From the NCBI GenBank assembly GCA_002483105.1, contig DLHG01000009.1, forward strand, positions 325,598 through 389,597: DNA of 64,000 bases, in the 5' to 3' direction. The DNA is from Bacteroidetes bacterium UBA7674. GTDB taxonomy: Bacteria; Bacteroidota; Bacteroidia; Chitinophagales; Chitinophagaceae. Within the stretch, counting starts at the first letter, position 1. Each line of letters opens with the position of its first letter. The position numbers were made by a program, and so were the translations under genes. Shown here one piece after another: positions 26,228 to 34,619 of this stretch. The notes under the pieces were generated by a model, which was not told the origin of the DNA, made no database searches, and was given only the letters and a program-made list of their open reading frames with translations.

Positions 26228-29200
26228 ATGAATATTTTGTTTCGCAGAAAAAACTACATGGTTTGGAGCATCCTGCTCCTGATGGTAATAGTTATGCCGG
26301 CATCCGGGCAAACATACCTGGAGAAATTCGGGCAAAACAGGGTGCAATACCGCAAATTCGACTGGCGTTATTTTGATACCAAACACTTCCGCATTTATCA
26401 CTACGATCGTGCAGGCAGGCAATTAGCCAGGTACGTTTCAGAACAGGCGGAAAACGATATAAGTGTAGTAGAAAAAAAGATGGGCGCGAAATTCCCCAAG
26501 CGTTTCAATATCATACTTTACAACAACTTCGATGAATACCGCCAGACCAATGTTGGCCTGAAGATGGAATCACAGTTGGAAGATAATCCGGGTGGTACTG
26601 TAGATATCGTTGGCGATAAGTTACTGGTCTATTATACAGGTGTGCATACAGACTTGCGCAGACAGCTTCGTGCAGGGATGGGCAGGGTAGTGATGGAGCG
26701 TATGCTCTTTGGGGAAAATATCAAACAGATGGTGAAGAACGCTATCCTGCTCAACATGCCTAAATGGGCTTCCGCAGGATATGTATCATACTTGGTGGAT
26801 GGATGGGATGCCAAAAGCAACAGCGAATGGAAAAATATTATTGAAGCTCGCCCTAAGGATGGATTCCACGAACTCTCTCAACAATATCCGGAACTGGCTG
26901 GTAAAGCATTCTGGAAATATGTTTCAGAACGCTACGGTGAGAGCAACATGAAGAACCTGCTCTACAATATGGAAATGAGGAGTAGCCTCAACCAGGCTAC
27001 TAAGGTCACCATGGGTATGAAGATTGTAAAGGCATACGACTCATGCATTATTTTCTACAAAGATACTTATGCCAAAGACTCATTGGTGCAGGAACAACCC
27101 GGTGAAGCCTTTGCCAACTCTCTGCTTGAAATCCCATTCCCTAAAGACAACGAGATCATCCGCAGTATAAAAGTATCACCAAAGGGGGATGACGTGGCAT
27201 ATGTAAGTTGGAAGGATGGAGAATACACGGTTTATATTCAACGGACTACCGCACAGAAAACGCGCTCTGCAATACTGGTGGGTGGTCGCAAAGATTACAA
27301 CGAACCTACAGACCCCGACTATCCCATCATAACATGGAATAATACAGGTTATAAACTGGCTATCCTTTATCGCAAAGGCAGGCAGACAAGATTAAGAATA
27401 TACAACGCGATAAAGGCTAAAATAGAAACCCATGTGATACCCGATAACCGTTTCGACAGGGTATTGGGAATGACCTTTATGGAGGATGATGATAAAATGA
27501 TCTTCTCTGCTATCAAAAAAAGCCAGACCGACCTGTTCATGTTTACCATAAGAGGCAAAAGGATGACCAACATTACCAATGATCCCTGGGATGAAGTACA
27601 ACCCTGGTTCATCAGTGGTGGTACACGAAGGGGCATACTCTTCTTGTCTAACAGGCCGAAGCCAAATCTTGAAGTGCCGTTGGCGGTAAATGAGTTACCC
27701 ACCGGCCCGATGAATGTTTTCTTCTACGACACCAAAACACAAAGAAAACAACTGCTGCAATGCACACACATCACTACGGGAAATATTTCACAGCCCATAC
27801 AACATGGCTCAGAACATTTTTCGTTTCTCTATGATACCAACGGAGTACAGAACAAATACGTAGTGCTTTTTGCAAGAGACGTGAACAACATGGACTCTGC
27901 TTATGCAGTGCCTGTTACCAACTACTCCAGCAATATCATCAGCCACCAGTACAATCCCGCCAGCGATAAAACTGCGGATGTACTACAGGTAGGGGATAAG
28001 TATAAGGTCTATTTCAAAAAACTGGAGATACCCGGTGAGAATTTTGTCCCTAAAATATTAAGACCTACAACATTATCTAAAACACAGGCAGAAGCATCGC
28101 TGGCATATCCATCGGAGAAAGAAGCAGAACAGAAGGCAATAGAAAATGAAGCACAGGCTATAAAGACAGGTAATGTGTTCCAGTCAGAGTTTGCTGAAGC
28201 AGAACCTGTGAAAGAAGAAAGGAAAGATACTGTTGCAGCTGATCCAACTACTACCTCCCCCGACCTGGTAGGTACTGAAACCCCGGTAACAGCGCCGATA
28301 GATGAGGGCATAATTGGCGATCCCACTGATACTACTGACCTTGCCAACATGTCGGATAGTACTTATCTCAAGCTCAGGGCACAACCATACCTGCTGAGCT
28401 TCAAGCCCGACTTCTTTACCGTACGTGCCGACAATAGCGTCCTGTTCAATCAATACCAATCGTATGAGAACAGCGGTGGCCAGTACAACAATCCATCATT
28501 AGCAGGTATGATAATGGTCAGCCTCGATGACATACTGGAAAATCATCGCTTCACAGGTGGTTTCAGGTTACCGATAAATTTTTCAGGCACGTCTTACTTT
28601 TTACAATACCAGAATTTTACGCGCAGGGTAGACTGGGGTGTATTGTATCTGCGCAATCAAAACCTCTACAATTACAACGTTACTTATACCGATCAGAATG
28701 GTGTGCCTGTACTCACCAAGCAACAGCTGGGCAGAACAACTACCAATATGTTCCAGGGCTCTGCCGCATATCCGCTCGACAGGATAAGAAGCGTCCGTAT
28801 GACCCTGGGCGCAAGACAGGATGCACTCATCTTCAAAGCACAGGAAGATTCGCTTAGTCTCTTCGATCCGCCAAGGAAACATAAGTATTGGGCGCTCAGC
28901 CGGGTAGAATATGTATTCGACAATACCGTTAGTCCCGAAATGAATGTAAGGAAGGGGTACCGTTATAAATTCTTCGGGGAGTATATGTACAATTTTACGG
29001 AGAAGAAAGGCGTGTATATTCTTGGCCTCGATTTCCGTGCATATATGCCGGTGTATAAAACCATCACCTGGGCAACCCGCCTCGCCGGTGCTCACTCGGG
29101 TGGTAACCAGAAGGTGATGTACTATGTGGGTGGCATGGATAACTGGCTCAATCAGAAGTATAACAATGCTGTACCTCCTAGTGGTGCAGATCAGAATGAC

Positions 29201-29632
29201 TATGCATTCCAGACTGTGGGTAACAACATGAGAGGCTATGCCCAAAACTCGCGCAATGGTAATACTTATGCAGTGCTGAATACAGAGCTCAGGGTACCGA
29301 TAGCTTCCACATTTATTAAGCGGCCGGTACAGTCTTCCATCGTGAAGAATTTGCAGGTCACTGCGTTCATAGATGCGGGTTCGGCATGGGAAGGTTTACT
29401 GCCGAATGCCGAGAATTTCTCGACAACCTATGTATTCCCGAATGCATCTACCCCTCCGGGTGGAAACAATCCTATTACTCTGGCGTTTAAAGTGCCGGGT
29501 AATACAGGTCTGTGCCTTGGCTATGGTGCAGGTATCCGCACTACCATCCTCGGCTACTACTTAAGGCTGGACAGAAGCTGGAACATAGAAAGAAAGAAAA
29601 TGTGGCTCGTTTCCCTCGGTACAGATTTCTAG
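26228..29632 (+). CDS. Large peptidase-MA-like / TolB-like propeller / outer-membrane barrel fusion
   Basis: 1134 aa from the ATG at 26228 (a TTG precedes it in frame; an internal ATG at 26258 would give a shorter signal peptide). The N-terminus has a Sec signal ending near MPASGQ. Residues about 40-290 resemble a gluzincin peptidase-MA-like domain (FDTKHFRIYHYDRAGRQ), but no HExxH is present: the expected helix reads MGRVVMERMLFGEN. Residues about 305-620 look like a TolB/DPP-IV-type beta-propeller (VSPKGDDVAYVSWKDGEY, WDEVQPWFISGG). A charged, Thr/Pro-rich linker spans about 640-720. From about 750 to the end there are barrel-like strands ending LVSLGTDF, an outer-membrane-type terminal Phe. 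It is probably an outer-membrane protein with a periplasmic propeller. Function unknown. Confidence 0.72.
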   Translation: MNILFRRKNYMVWSILLLMVIVMPASGQTYLEKFGQNRVQYRKFDWRYFDTKHFRIYHYDRAGRQLARYVSEQAENDISVVEKKMGAKFPKRFNIILYNNFDEYRQTNVGLKMESQLEDNPGGTVDIVGDKLLVYYTGVHTDLRRQLRAGMGRVVMERMLFGENIKQMVKNAILLNMPKWASAGYVSYLVDGWDAKSNSEWKNIIEARPKDGFHELSQQYPELAGKAFWKYVSERYGESNMKNLLYNMEMRSSLNQATKVTMGMKIVKAYDSCIIFYKDTYAKDSLVQEQPGEAFANSLLEIPFPKDNEIIRSIKVSPKGDDVAYVSWKDGEYTVYIQRTTAQKTRSAILVGGRKDYNEPTDPDYPIITWNNTGYKLAILYRKGRQTRLRIYNAIKAKIETHVIPDNRFDRVLGMTFMEDDDKMIFSAIKKSQTDLFMFTIRGKRMTNITNDPWDEVQPWFISGGTRRGILFLSNRPKPNLEVPLAVNELPTGPMNVFFYDTKTQRKQLLQCTHITTGNISQPIQHGSEHFSFLYDTNGVQNKYVVLFARDVNNMDSAYAVPVTNYSSNIISHQYNPASDKTADVLQVGDKYKVYFKKLEIPGENFVPKILRPTTLSKTQAEASLAYPSEKEAEQKAIENEAQAIKTGNVFQSEFAEAEPVKEERKDTVAADPTTTSPDLVGTETPVTAPIDEGIIGDPTDTTDLANMSDSTYLKLRAQPYLLSFKPDFFTVRADNSVLFNQYQSYENSGGQYNNPSLAGMIMVSLDDILENHRFTGGFRLPINFSGTSYFLQYQNFTRRVDWGVLYLRNQNLYNYNVTYTDQNGVPVLTKQQLGRTTTNMFQGSAAYPLDRIRSVRMTLGARQDALIFKAQEDSLSLFDPPRKHKYWALSRVEYVFDNTVSPEMNVRKGYRYKFFGEYMYNFTEKKGVYILGLDFRAYMPVYKTITWATRLAGAHSGGNQKVMYYVGGMDNWLNQKYNNAVPPSGADQNDYAFQTVGNNMRGYAQNSRNGNTYAVLNTELRVPIASTFIKRPVQSSIVKNLQVTAFIDAGSAWEGLLPNAENFSTTYVFPNASTPPGGNNPITLAFKVPGNTGLCLGYGAGIRTTILGYYLRLDRSWNIERKKMWLVSLGTDF

Positions 29633-29638
29633 TCTCCC

Positions 29639-29663
29639 GTCACTGCGAGGAACGAAGCAGTCT
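29639..29663 (+). repeat. Dispersed-repeat arm with ACTGC/GCAGT inverted repeat
   Basis: A 25-bp sequence starting GTCACTGCGAGG with self-complementary ends (ACTGC...GCAGT). I recognise this as the style of a widespread bacterial intergenic repeat; only one arm is present here. Confidence 0.4.
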
Positions 29664-29690
29664 AGTCCAAACATGAACATTTATCATATT

Positions 29691-29721
29691 TACCCCTGAC
29701 TTCGTTGGGGGTATTTTTTTT
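29691..29721 (+). terminator. Terminator of the TolB-like/barrel gene
   Basis: TACCCC pairs with GGGGTA around an 11-nt loop, followed by eight T. A second GC hairpin, CCCCC-TTTA-GGGGG, lies at 29736-29749. Confidence 0.82.
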
Positions 29722-29810
29722 GTAAACAATATATTCCCCCTTTAGGGGGCTAGGGGGCATGGTATGGTATTTAATAGATGAGTAATAAGCCAAATGGGGG
29801 GCTTTTTTAG

Positions 29811-29818
29811 TATTTTTG
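29811..29818 (+). promoter_or_regulatory. -7 box of the MlaD-like gene
   Basis: TATTTTTG, match to TAnnTTTG, 28 nt before the ATG. No -33 TTG. Confidence 0.5.
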
Positions 29819-29846
29819 CCCGTATATTTTTTAGAATCAATATTTT

Positions 29847-30791
29847 ATGAAGTTATCGAAAGAAGCAAGGATCGGATTATTGGTGAGTATAGCGATATTG
29901 ATATTATTTACCGGCTTCTATTTCCTGAGAGGATCTAACCTGTTTTCCAGCCAGGCTGAATACACGGCCTACTTTACCAATATTCAGGGATTGCAGGCTT
30001 CTTCTCCTATACAGATAAGAGGCCTCGCCGTAGGCAGGGTTGCTTCTGTAGAGCTGGAGGGAGAACGAGTGAAGGTGGTATTAAGTATTAATAAGGATAC
30101 TAAATTACCTGAAGGCACTATAGCCAAACTTGCATCTACCGACCTGTTGGGTTCTAAAGTGATAGCATTGGAGCTGGGCAAAAGCGCAGCCTTTGTGAAA
30201 GAAGAAGGTGTGTTGCCGACTGTAGTAGAAGGTGGAATAATTGACAACCTGAGTACAGAAATTTCCCCATTGATACGGGATATAAGGGGTGTTGTAGCAA
30301 GACTGGATACCACGGTCATCAGCATCAACGACATCCTGAATGAAGAGACACAAACGAAACTGAACAGCAGTATCGCTTCACTGGAAGTGACAATGAATAA
30401 CTTCTCTTCGCTGTCGCAAAAGCTGAACAATGAAAGCTCCGAGTTGCAATCCATCATCCGCAATGCCAACAGCGTAGCGACAAACCTCGCTTCCAACAAC
30501 GACCGCATATCCAACATTCTGAAAAACGCGGAGACCACTACCAACCAACTCTCCCGCGCACCGATAGAAAGTACGGTGAACGATCTGCAGGGAGCGGCTA
30601 ATCAACTGCAAGGTGTGATCAATAAAATAAACACCAATCAGGGTACGCTGGGGATGATAGTGAATGATAAGGAACTGTACAACAACCTGAGCGCATCGCT
30701 CAATACTTTAAATGCACTGATGGCCGATCTGCAAGCGCATCCAAGCCGTTACATAAACGTTACTATCTTTGGCAAAAAGAGGAAAGATTAG
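29847..30791 (+). CDS. MlaD/MCE-domain lipid-transport protein
   Basis: 314 aa. An N-terminal TM anchor (about 8-26, IGLLVSIAILILFTGFYFL) is followed by one MCE domain (about 38-115: YTAYFTNIQGLQASSPIQIRG, VGRVASVEL, LPEGTIAKLAS, LLGSKVIALELG), then a long helical periplasmic tail with Ser/Asn-rich heptads (about 150-290). MlaD-type proteins form hexameric rings that shuttle phospholipids between the two membranes; a helical tail often makes the periplasm-spanning tunnel. No MlaE/MlaF genes are visible nearby. The gene is directly followed by an OstA-like gene, suggesting an envelope-lipid/LPS link. Confidence 0.88.
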   Translation: MKLSKEARIGLLVSIAILILFTGFYFLRGSNLFSSQAEYTAYFTNIQGLQASSPIQIRGLAVGRVASVELEGERVKVVLSINKDTKLPEGTIAKLASTDLLGSKVIALELGKSAAFVKEEGVLPTVVEGGIIDNLSTEISPLIRDIRGVVARLDTTVISINDILNEETQTKLNSSIASLEVTMNNFSSLSQKLNNESSELQSIIRNANSVATNLASNNDRISNILKNAETTTNQLSRAPIESTVNDLQGAANQLQGVINKINTNQGTLGMIVNDKELYNNLSASLNTLNALMADLQAHPSRYINVTIFGKKRKD

Positions 30792-30834
30792 CCACCGGGA
30801 TAAAATAAAAGGATTACCTGAGCTGATTGGTAGT

Positions 30835-32442
30835 ATGAAGTACATACTACCAATTCTGCTATTGTGCGTTTGCACCGGAAAGTCGCTGGCGCAGACGGAT
30901 ACGATCTTTATCATCAATAACAGGCTTGGTACGTTCGTTCAGACTGATAGCGGAAATATTACAAAGTTGATTTGGGATGTTATCATTAAGCATGGTGATG
31001 ATTTCCTGTATTGTGACAGCGCTTACTTTGACCAGGAGAAGAAGAACCTGGAAGCATTCGGCAGCGTCCGTATAGTACAGCCCGGGGGCACACAGGGTAC
31101 AAGCGATTATCTACGTTATATAGGAGGACAAAAGATTGCTTACATGCGTGGCAACGTAAGCCTCACCGATGGTAAGAGCAATCTATGGTGCGAAGAACTT
31201 ACCTACAACCTCGGCACCAAAGTGGGGGTCTATAACCATAACGGTACATTGCAGGACGGCGCAACAGTAGTCTCCAGCAGGGAAGGTACCTACAACATGA
31301 AAACCAAAGATTCCCGTTTCATCGGAAACGTTACCATCACCGACCCTGAGTATAATGTGGTTTCAGAAGATATCGCTTACAATACAGAAACGAAAGTGAG
31401 CCGGTATTATGCCTACTCAGTCGTGACAACGGATAAGACGGTACTCATTACCAGCGATGGTATCTATGATGCCAATAAAAAAATAGGCCATTTTGAAGGC
31501 CGCTCCTCCATACAGAACGAAGCTCAATACATAGAAGGTGATACGCTGGATTACAATAAAACAACAGGCTTCGGTAAGGCGGTTGGTGATGTGATTTCTA
31601 TTGATACCGCGCAGCACCTTACACTCTATTGTGGTGTCGCAGTATATAATGAGATATCGGGCAAAGTAAAAGCATGGGATAAGCCCGTGATGAAACAGGT
31701 GAGTGGAAAGGACAGTCTCTTCACACGCGCAGATACATTTTTCTCTGCTCCCGTGCCCCGTGCTTCAGACAGTGTATTGATCGAGAAAGTAACGTATGGT
31801 AAGAAGAAGGAAAAAATAGTGGAGATGGTGAATATGGCCGACAGCATTGCGGGTGCAGATTCATCAAGACCGAGGTATATAATAGCTTACTACCACGTAA
31901 AGGTGTTTTCCGACTCATTACAGGCCCGTTGCGACAGCCTTTCTTACACACAGGGCGACTCTATGCTCCGCCTGATGTTTGACCCGGTAGCATGGTCGAG
32001 AAAAAGCCAGATAACAGGAGATACCATCCTCATCAAGCAACGCGACAGTAACAAAGTAGAATGGCTGTATGTACCGAACAATGCGCACATGGTGTCATTG
32101 GCGGGCCCTGATGCCGCCGGGCTATACGACCAGGTACAAGGTAAGACCCTCAGGGCCAACTTTAACGATAGTACTATCACTGATATGCTGGTAGAGCCTG
32201 ATGCGGAAAGCATCTATTACTCTAAGGATGAAGGTGGCGCTTACCTAGGTGTTGACAAGGCTAATGGTGAAAGAATGTTCATATTCTTTGGTGAAGACAA
32301 GATAAAACGGATAAGGTATGAGCGCGATGTGACTCATACCATGACGCCTATGGATAAGGCAAACTTTGACGATATGAAGCTTAGCCGCTTTAAATGGAGG
32401 GACGAGGAGCGGCCCAAGACCAAAGAAGAACTATTTGAATAG
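30835..32442 (+). CDS. OstA-like (LptA/LptD-N) periplasmic protein
   Basis: 535 aa from the ATG at 30835, chosen because the signal peptide MKYILPILLLCVCTGKSLAQ must be N-terminal; the open frame extends back to 30769, into the MlaD-like gene. The mature part is a run of OstA-type beta-jellyroll repeats: FLYCDSAYFDQEKKNLEAFG, SDYLRYIGGQKIAYMRGNV, LWCEELTYNLGTKVGVY, YNVVSEDIAYNTETKVS, ISSDGIYD-like strands, as in LptA or the N-terminal domain of LptD. No C-terminal barrel is present, so it is not full LptD. It is likely periplasmic, in LPS or other lipid transport, and co-transcribed with the MlaD-like gene (43-nt gap). A terminator follows. Confidence 0.82.
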   Translation: MKYILPILLLCVCTGKSLAQTDTIFIINNRLGTFVQTDSGNITKLIWDVIIKHGDDFLYCDSAYFDQEKKNLEAFGSVRIVQPGGTQGTSDYLRYIGGQKIAYMRGNVSLTDGKSNLWCEELTYNLGTKVGVYNHNGTLQDGATVVSSREGTYNMKTKDSRFIGNVTITDPEYNVVSEDIAYNTETKVSRYYAYSVVTTDKTVLITSDGIYDANKKIGHFEGRSSIQNEAQYIEGDTLDYNKTTGFGKAVGDVISIDTAQHLTLYCGVAVYNEISGKVKAWDKPVMKQVSGKDSLFTRADTFFSAPVPRASDSVLIEKVTYGKKKEKIVEMVNMADSIAGADSSRPRYIIAYYHVKVFSDSLQARCDSLSYTQGDSMLRLMFDPVAWSRKSQITGDTILIKQRDSNKVEWLYVPNNAHMVSLAGPDAAGLYDQVQGKTLRANFNDSTITDMLVEPDAESIYYSKDEGGAYLGVDKANGERMFIFFGEDKIKRIRYERDVTHTMTPMDKANFDDMKLSRFKWRDEERPKTKEELFE

Positions 32443-32451
32443 TGATATTTG

Positions 32452-32482
32452 AAGCCCCTCCATAAATGAAGGGGCTTTTTTA
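32452..32482 (+). terminator. Terminator of the MlaD-OstA unit
   Basis: AAGCCCCT paired with AGGGGCTT around a loop, followed by TTTTTA. Confidence 0.78.
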
Positions 32483-32505
32483 TGATTTTTTGTTTTTTAC
32501 TTTTT

Positions 32506-32513
32506 TACTTTTG
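32506..32513 (+). promoter_or_regulatory. -7 box of the aspartate kinase gene
   Basis: TACTTTTG, match to TAnnTTTG, 8 nt before the ATG, in a T-rich stretch. The short gap implies a very short or absent leader. Confidence 0.5.
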
Positions 32514-32521
32514 ATTGAATC

Positions 32522-33784
32522 ATGCAAGTGTACAAATTTGGTGGGGCGTCTATAGCCACACCCGAAAGAATGGAAGGTTTGTTGCCCGTAATAGAAGGTG
32601 GCGAGAAACCATTGATACTCGTAGTATCAGCATTGGGCAAAACGACCAATGCACTGGAAGCTATTGTGAATGCCGCTTATAAAGGCGATAAACAGGAAGC
32701 ACATAAGCTGGTAGTGGAACTGGAACAAAAACACCTGGGCTATGCCAAAGAACTGCTGAATGAAAATAATTATAAACAGGTTGCTGCTGAGCTGAATATT
32801 CACTTCACCGAACTACAGTGGGCGGTAGATGATGTAGATACTACACGCTACGATTATTCATACGACCAGATAGTATGCATAGGTGAGCTGATGTCCACAC
32901 GGATATTTTCTTTTTACCTGAATGAAAAGGGTATTGCTACTGAGTGGATAGACATTCGCGATGTGATACGCACGGATGAAACATTCCGGGATGCAGTAGT
33001 AGATTGGCAGTTCTCTAAGAAACAGGCAGAACAGGTAATAGCGCCTATATTAAAGCAAGGCAAGTGCGTAATGACCCAGGGCTTCATAGGCGCAACAGCC
33101 GACAACGCTTCTGTAACACTTGGCCGTGAAGGATCTGACTACACCGCGGCCATGATGGCGGCAATGCTCAGTGCAGAAGCCGTTACCATATGGAAAGATG
33201 TGGAAGGCTTGCTGAATGCCGACCCGAAAGAATTTGAGAATACGGTGAAGATAGAAGCCATCACTTATCACGAGGTGATAGAAATGGCCTACTATGGTGC
33301 GCAAGTGATTCACCCCAAGACCATCAAGCCATTACAGAACAACAACATTCCGCTGTATGTAAAATGCTTCCTCGACAGGAACCTGAAAGGGACTGTTATA
33401 AAAAATGATGTGACCGGAAATTATCCGCCGCTCATCATCAATAAGAAAAACCAGGTACTGATACAGGCGACAACAAAAGATTTCTCCTTTATCACGGAGT
33501 ACAACCTTTCCCATATCTACCAGATATTCAGCGACCTGAATATCAAGATAAATATGATGCAGAATGCCGCTATCAGCTTCATTGCCTGTATTGATAACAG
33601 GGAAGACAAGGTGAGAAAACTGATAGATACTTTGGACAGTGAGTACAAACTCCTTCGCAACGAAGACGTGAGCCTGCTCACCGTTCGCCACTATTCCCCT
33701 GAAGTGGTCTTCGACCTCACCAAGGACAAAACAAAACTACTGGAACAAAAGACCCGGCATACCGTGCAAGTGGTAATGAAATAG
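32522..33784 (+). CDS. lysC: Aspartate kinase
   Basis: 420 aa monofunctional aspartokinase. Signature KFGGAS at residues 5-10 (usually KFGGTS; Ala for Thr here), LVVSALGKTTNAL, the nucleotide/aspartate site FIGATADNASVTLGREGSDYTAA, then two ACT-like regulatory domains at the C-terminus (from about 300). It phosphorylates aspartate for Lys/Met/Thr synthesis; feedback by these amino acids is typical through the ACT part but cannot be assigned. It is monocistronic. The dispersed repeat at 33797 lies just after its stop codon. Confidence 0.93.
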   Translation: MQVYKFGGASIATPERMEGLLPVIEGGEKPLILVVSALGKTTNALEAIVNAAYKGDKQEAHKLVVELEQKHLGYAKELLNENNYKQVAAELNIHFTELQWAVDDVDTTRYDYSYDQIVCIGELMSTRIFSFYLNEKGIATEWIDIRDVIRTDETFRDAVVDWQFSKKQAEQVIAPILKQGKCVMTQGFIGATADNASVTLGREGSDYTAAMMAAMLSAEAVTIWKDVEGLLNADPKEFENTVKIEAITYHEVIEMAYYGAQVIHPKTIKPLQNNNIPLYVKCFLDRNLKGTVIKNDVTGNYPPLIINKKNQVLIQATTKDFSFITEYNLSHIYQIFSDLNIKINMMQNAAISFIACIDNREDKVRKLIDTLDSEYKLLRNEDVSLLTVRHYSPEVVFDLTKDKTKLLEQKTRHTVQVVMK

Positions 33785-33796
33785 CTAAATAGAGTT

Positions 33797-33930
33797 CGTC
33801 ATTTCGAACGCAGTGAGAAATCTCCTGAGAGGTAGAGCCGAAGCCAGGTCAGGCTCCATCGCTACTCTTCAAGGGGTTTCTCATTTCACTCATTGTTGCT
33901 ACGCAACATTTCGTTTCATTCGAAATGACG
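33797..33930. repeat. 134-bp inverted-repeat element (MITE-like)
   Basis: Ends CGTCATTTCGAA (33797-33808) and TTCGAAATGACG (33919-33930) are perfect inverted repeats; inner segments (CAGTGAGAAATCTCC against GGGGTTTCTCATTTCACT) also pair partially. No ORF inside. It fills the gap between the aspartate kinase gene and a minus-strand gene. This is the style of dispersed palindromic elements of Bacteroidota; mobility is not shown. Confidence 0.7.
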
Positions 33931-33950
33931 GTCGCTTTTGGGCAGGGCTC

Positions 33951-34298
33951 TTATTTCTTCAAAAACTTCCGCACAATATTCTCCCCGTCACAGTACACCT
34001 GGATATAATACAGGCCTTTCTTCAGCCTATTCATGTTGAATTTAACGCCTTCGCCATTCTGTGATGACCTGGAAATGACTACTTGTCCTGCTTCATCAAT
34101 AACCTTTACGGAATTGATCTTTTTATCTGTGGTGATGCTGAGTTTATCGGCATCTTCGATGTTGACCGGCATTTCAAAGATGTCTGTAGCGCTGCGTTCC
34201 ACCATAGCTATGGCCGGTGCTGCATTAGCAGATGAAGTTTGTGCTGTGGATATTACTGCTGACAGTAATAGTGCGGAAATAATACTAAGGAATTTCAT
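33951..34298 (-). CDS. Small secreted protein consisting mainly of a sorting-domain-like module
   Basis: 115 aa. Signal peptide MKFLSIISALLLSAVISTAQ, a short linker, then from about residue 40 to the end a sequence like the T9SS type A C-terminal domain: INSVKVIDEAGQVV, VKFNMNRLKKGLYYIQVY, ENIVRKFLKK. In normal cargo this module follows a passenger; here there is no passenger. It may be a stand-alone surface protein, a decoy or a regulator of sorting, or a remnant of a longer gene. I saw no promoter box. The gene is isolated. Confidence 0.68.
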   Translation of the reverse strand: MKFLSIISALLLSAVISTAQTSSANAAPAIAMVERSATDIFEMPVNIEDADKLSITTDKKINSVKVIDEAGQVVISRSSQNGEGVKFNMNRLKKGLYYIQVYCDGENIVRKFLKK

Positions 34299-34486
34299 GA
34301 TTCAAGCTTTTTATGTGTGTAAACAATGTGAGCTGTTGTGTGCTGCTCTCCTATATTAGTCGGATGAGAAGGAAAAAAGTTACACGACTGTGATTAAAGA
34401 TTTGTTAAAGCCCTTAATTGAAATTTGAACCGGCGTGGTGCCAATAGGATAAATGCAGTGTTGACGCGGCTTCCGGGAGTTGAAAA

Positions 34487-34619
34487 TTGAATTTTGGTTG
34501 AATTTGTTTGAATTTTACCTGAACCAAAATTGAACCATACTTGAATTTTACTTGAAGAAAATTGAATTTTAGTTGAACTGTACTTTAATAATAAGGCTCA
34601 AAATTGAATGTTACCTGAA
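34487..34619. repeat. Degenerate 11-bp repeat array, phased with the DNA helix
   Basis: The core TTGAA (or CTGAA/TTTAA) recurs at 34487, 34498, 34508, 34519, 34530, 34541, 34552, 34562, 34573, 34584, 34604 and 34615, i.e. spaced 10-11 bp (one gap of 20). The consensus unit is TTGAATTTTAC. The AATTTT tracts are therefore repeated once per helical turn, the arrangement of intrinsically curved DNA. The array runs into the stop codon of the HTH gene (34611). Confidence 0.85.

Noticed and set aside
30769..30834. Longer OstA-like start overlapping the MlaD gene
   Set aside because: It would place a polar 22-residue extension before a clear signal peptide; the ATG at 30835 is preferred.
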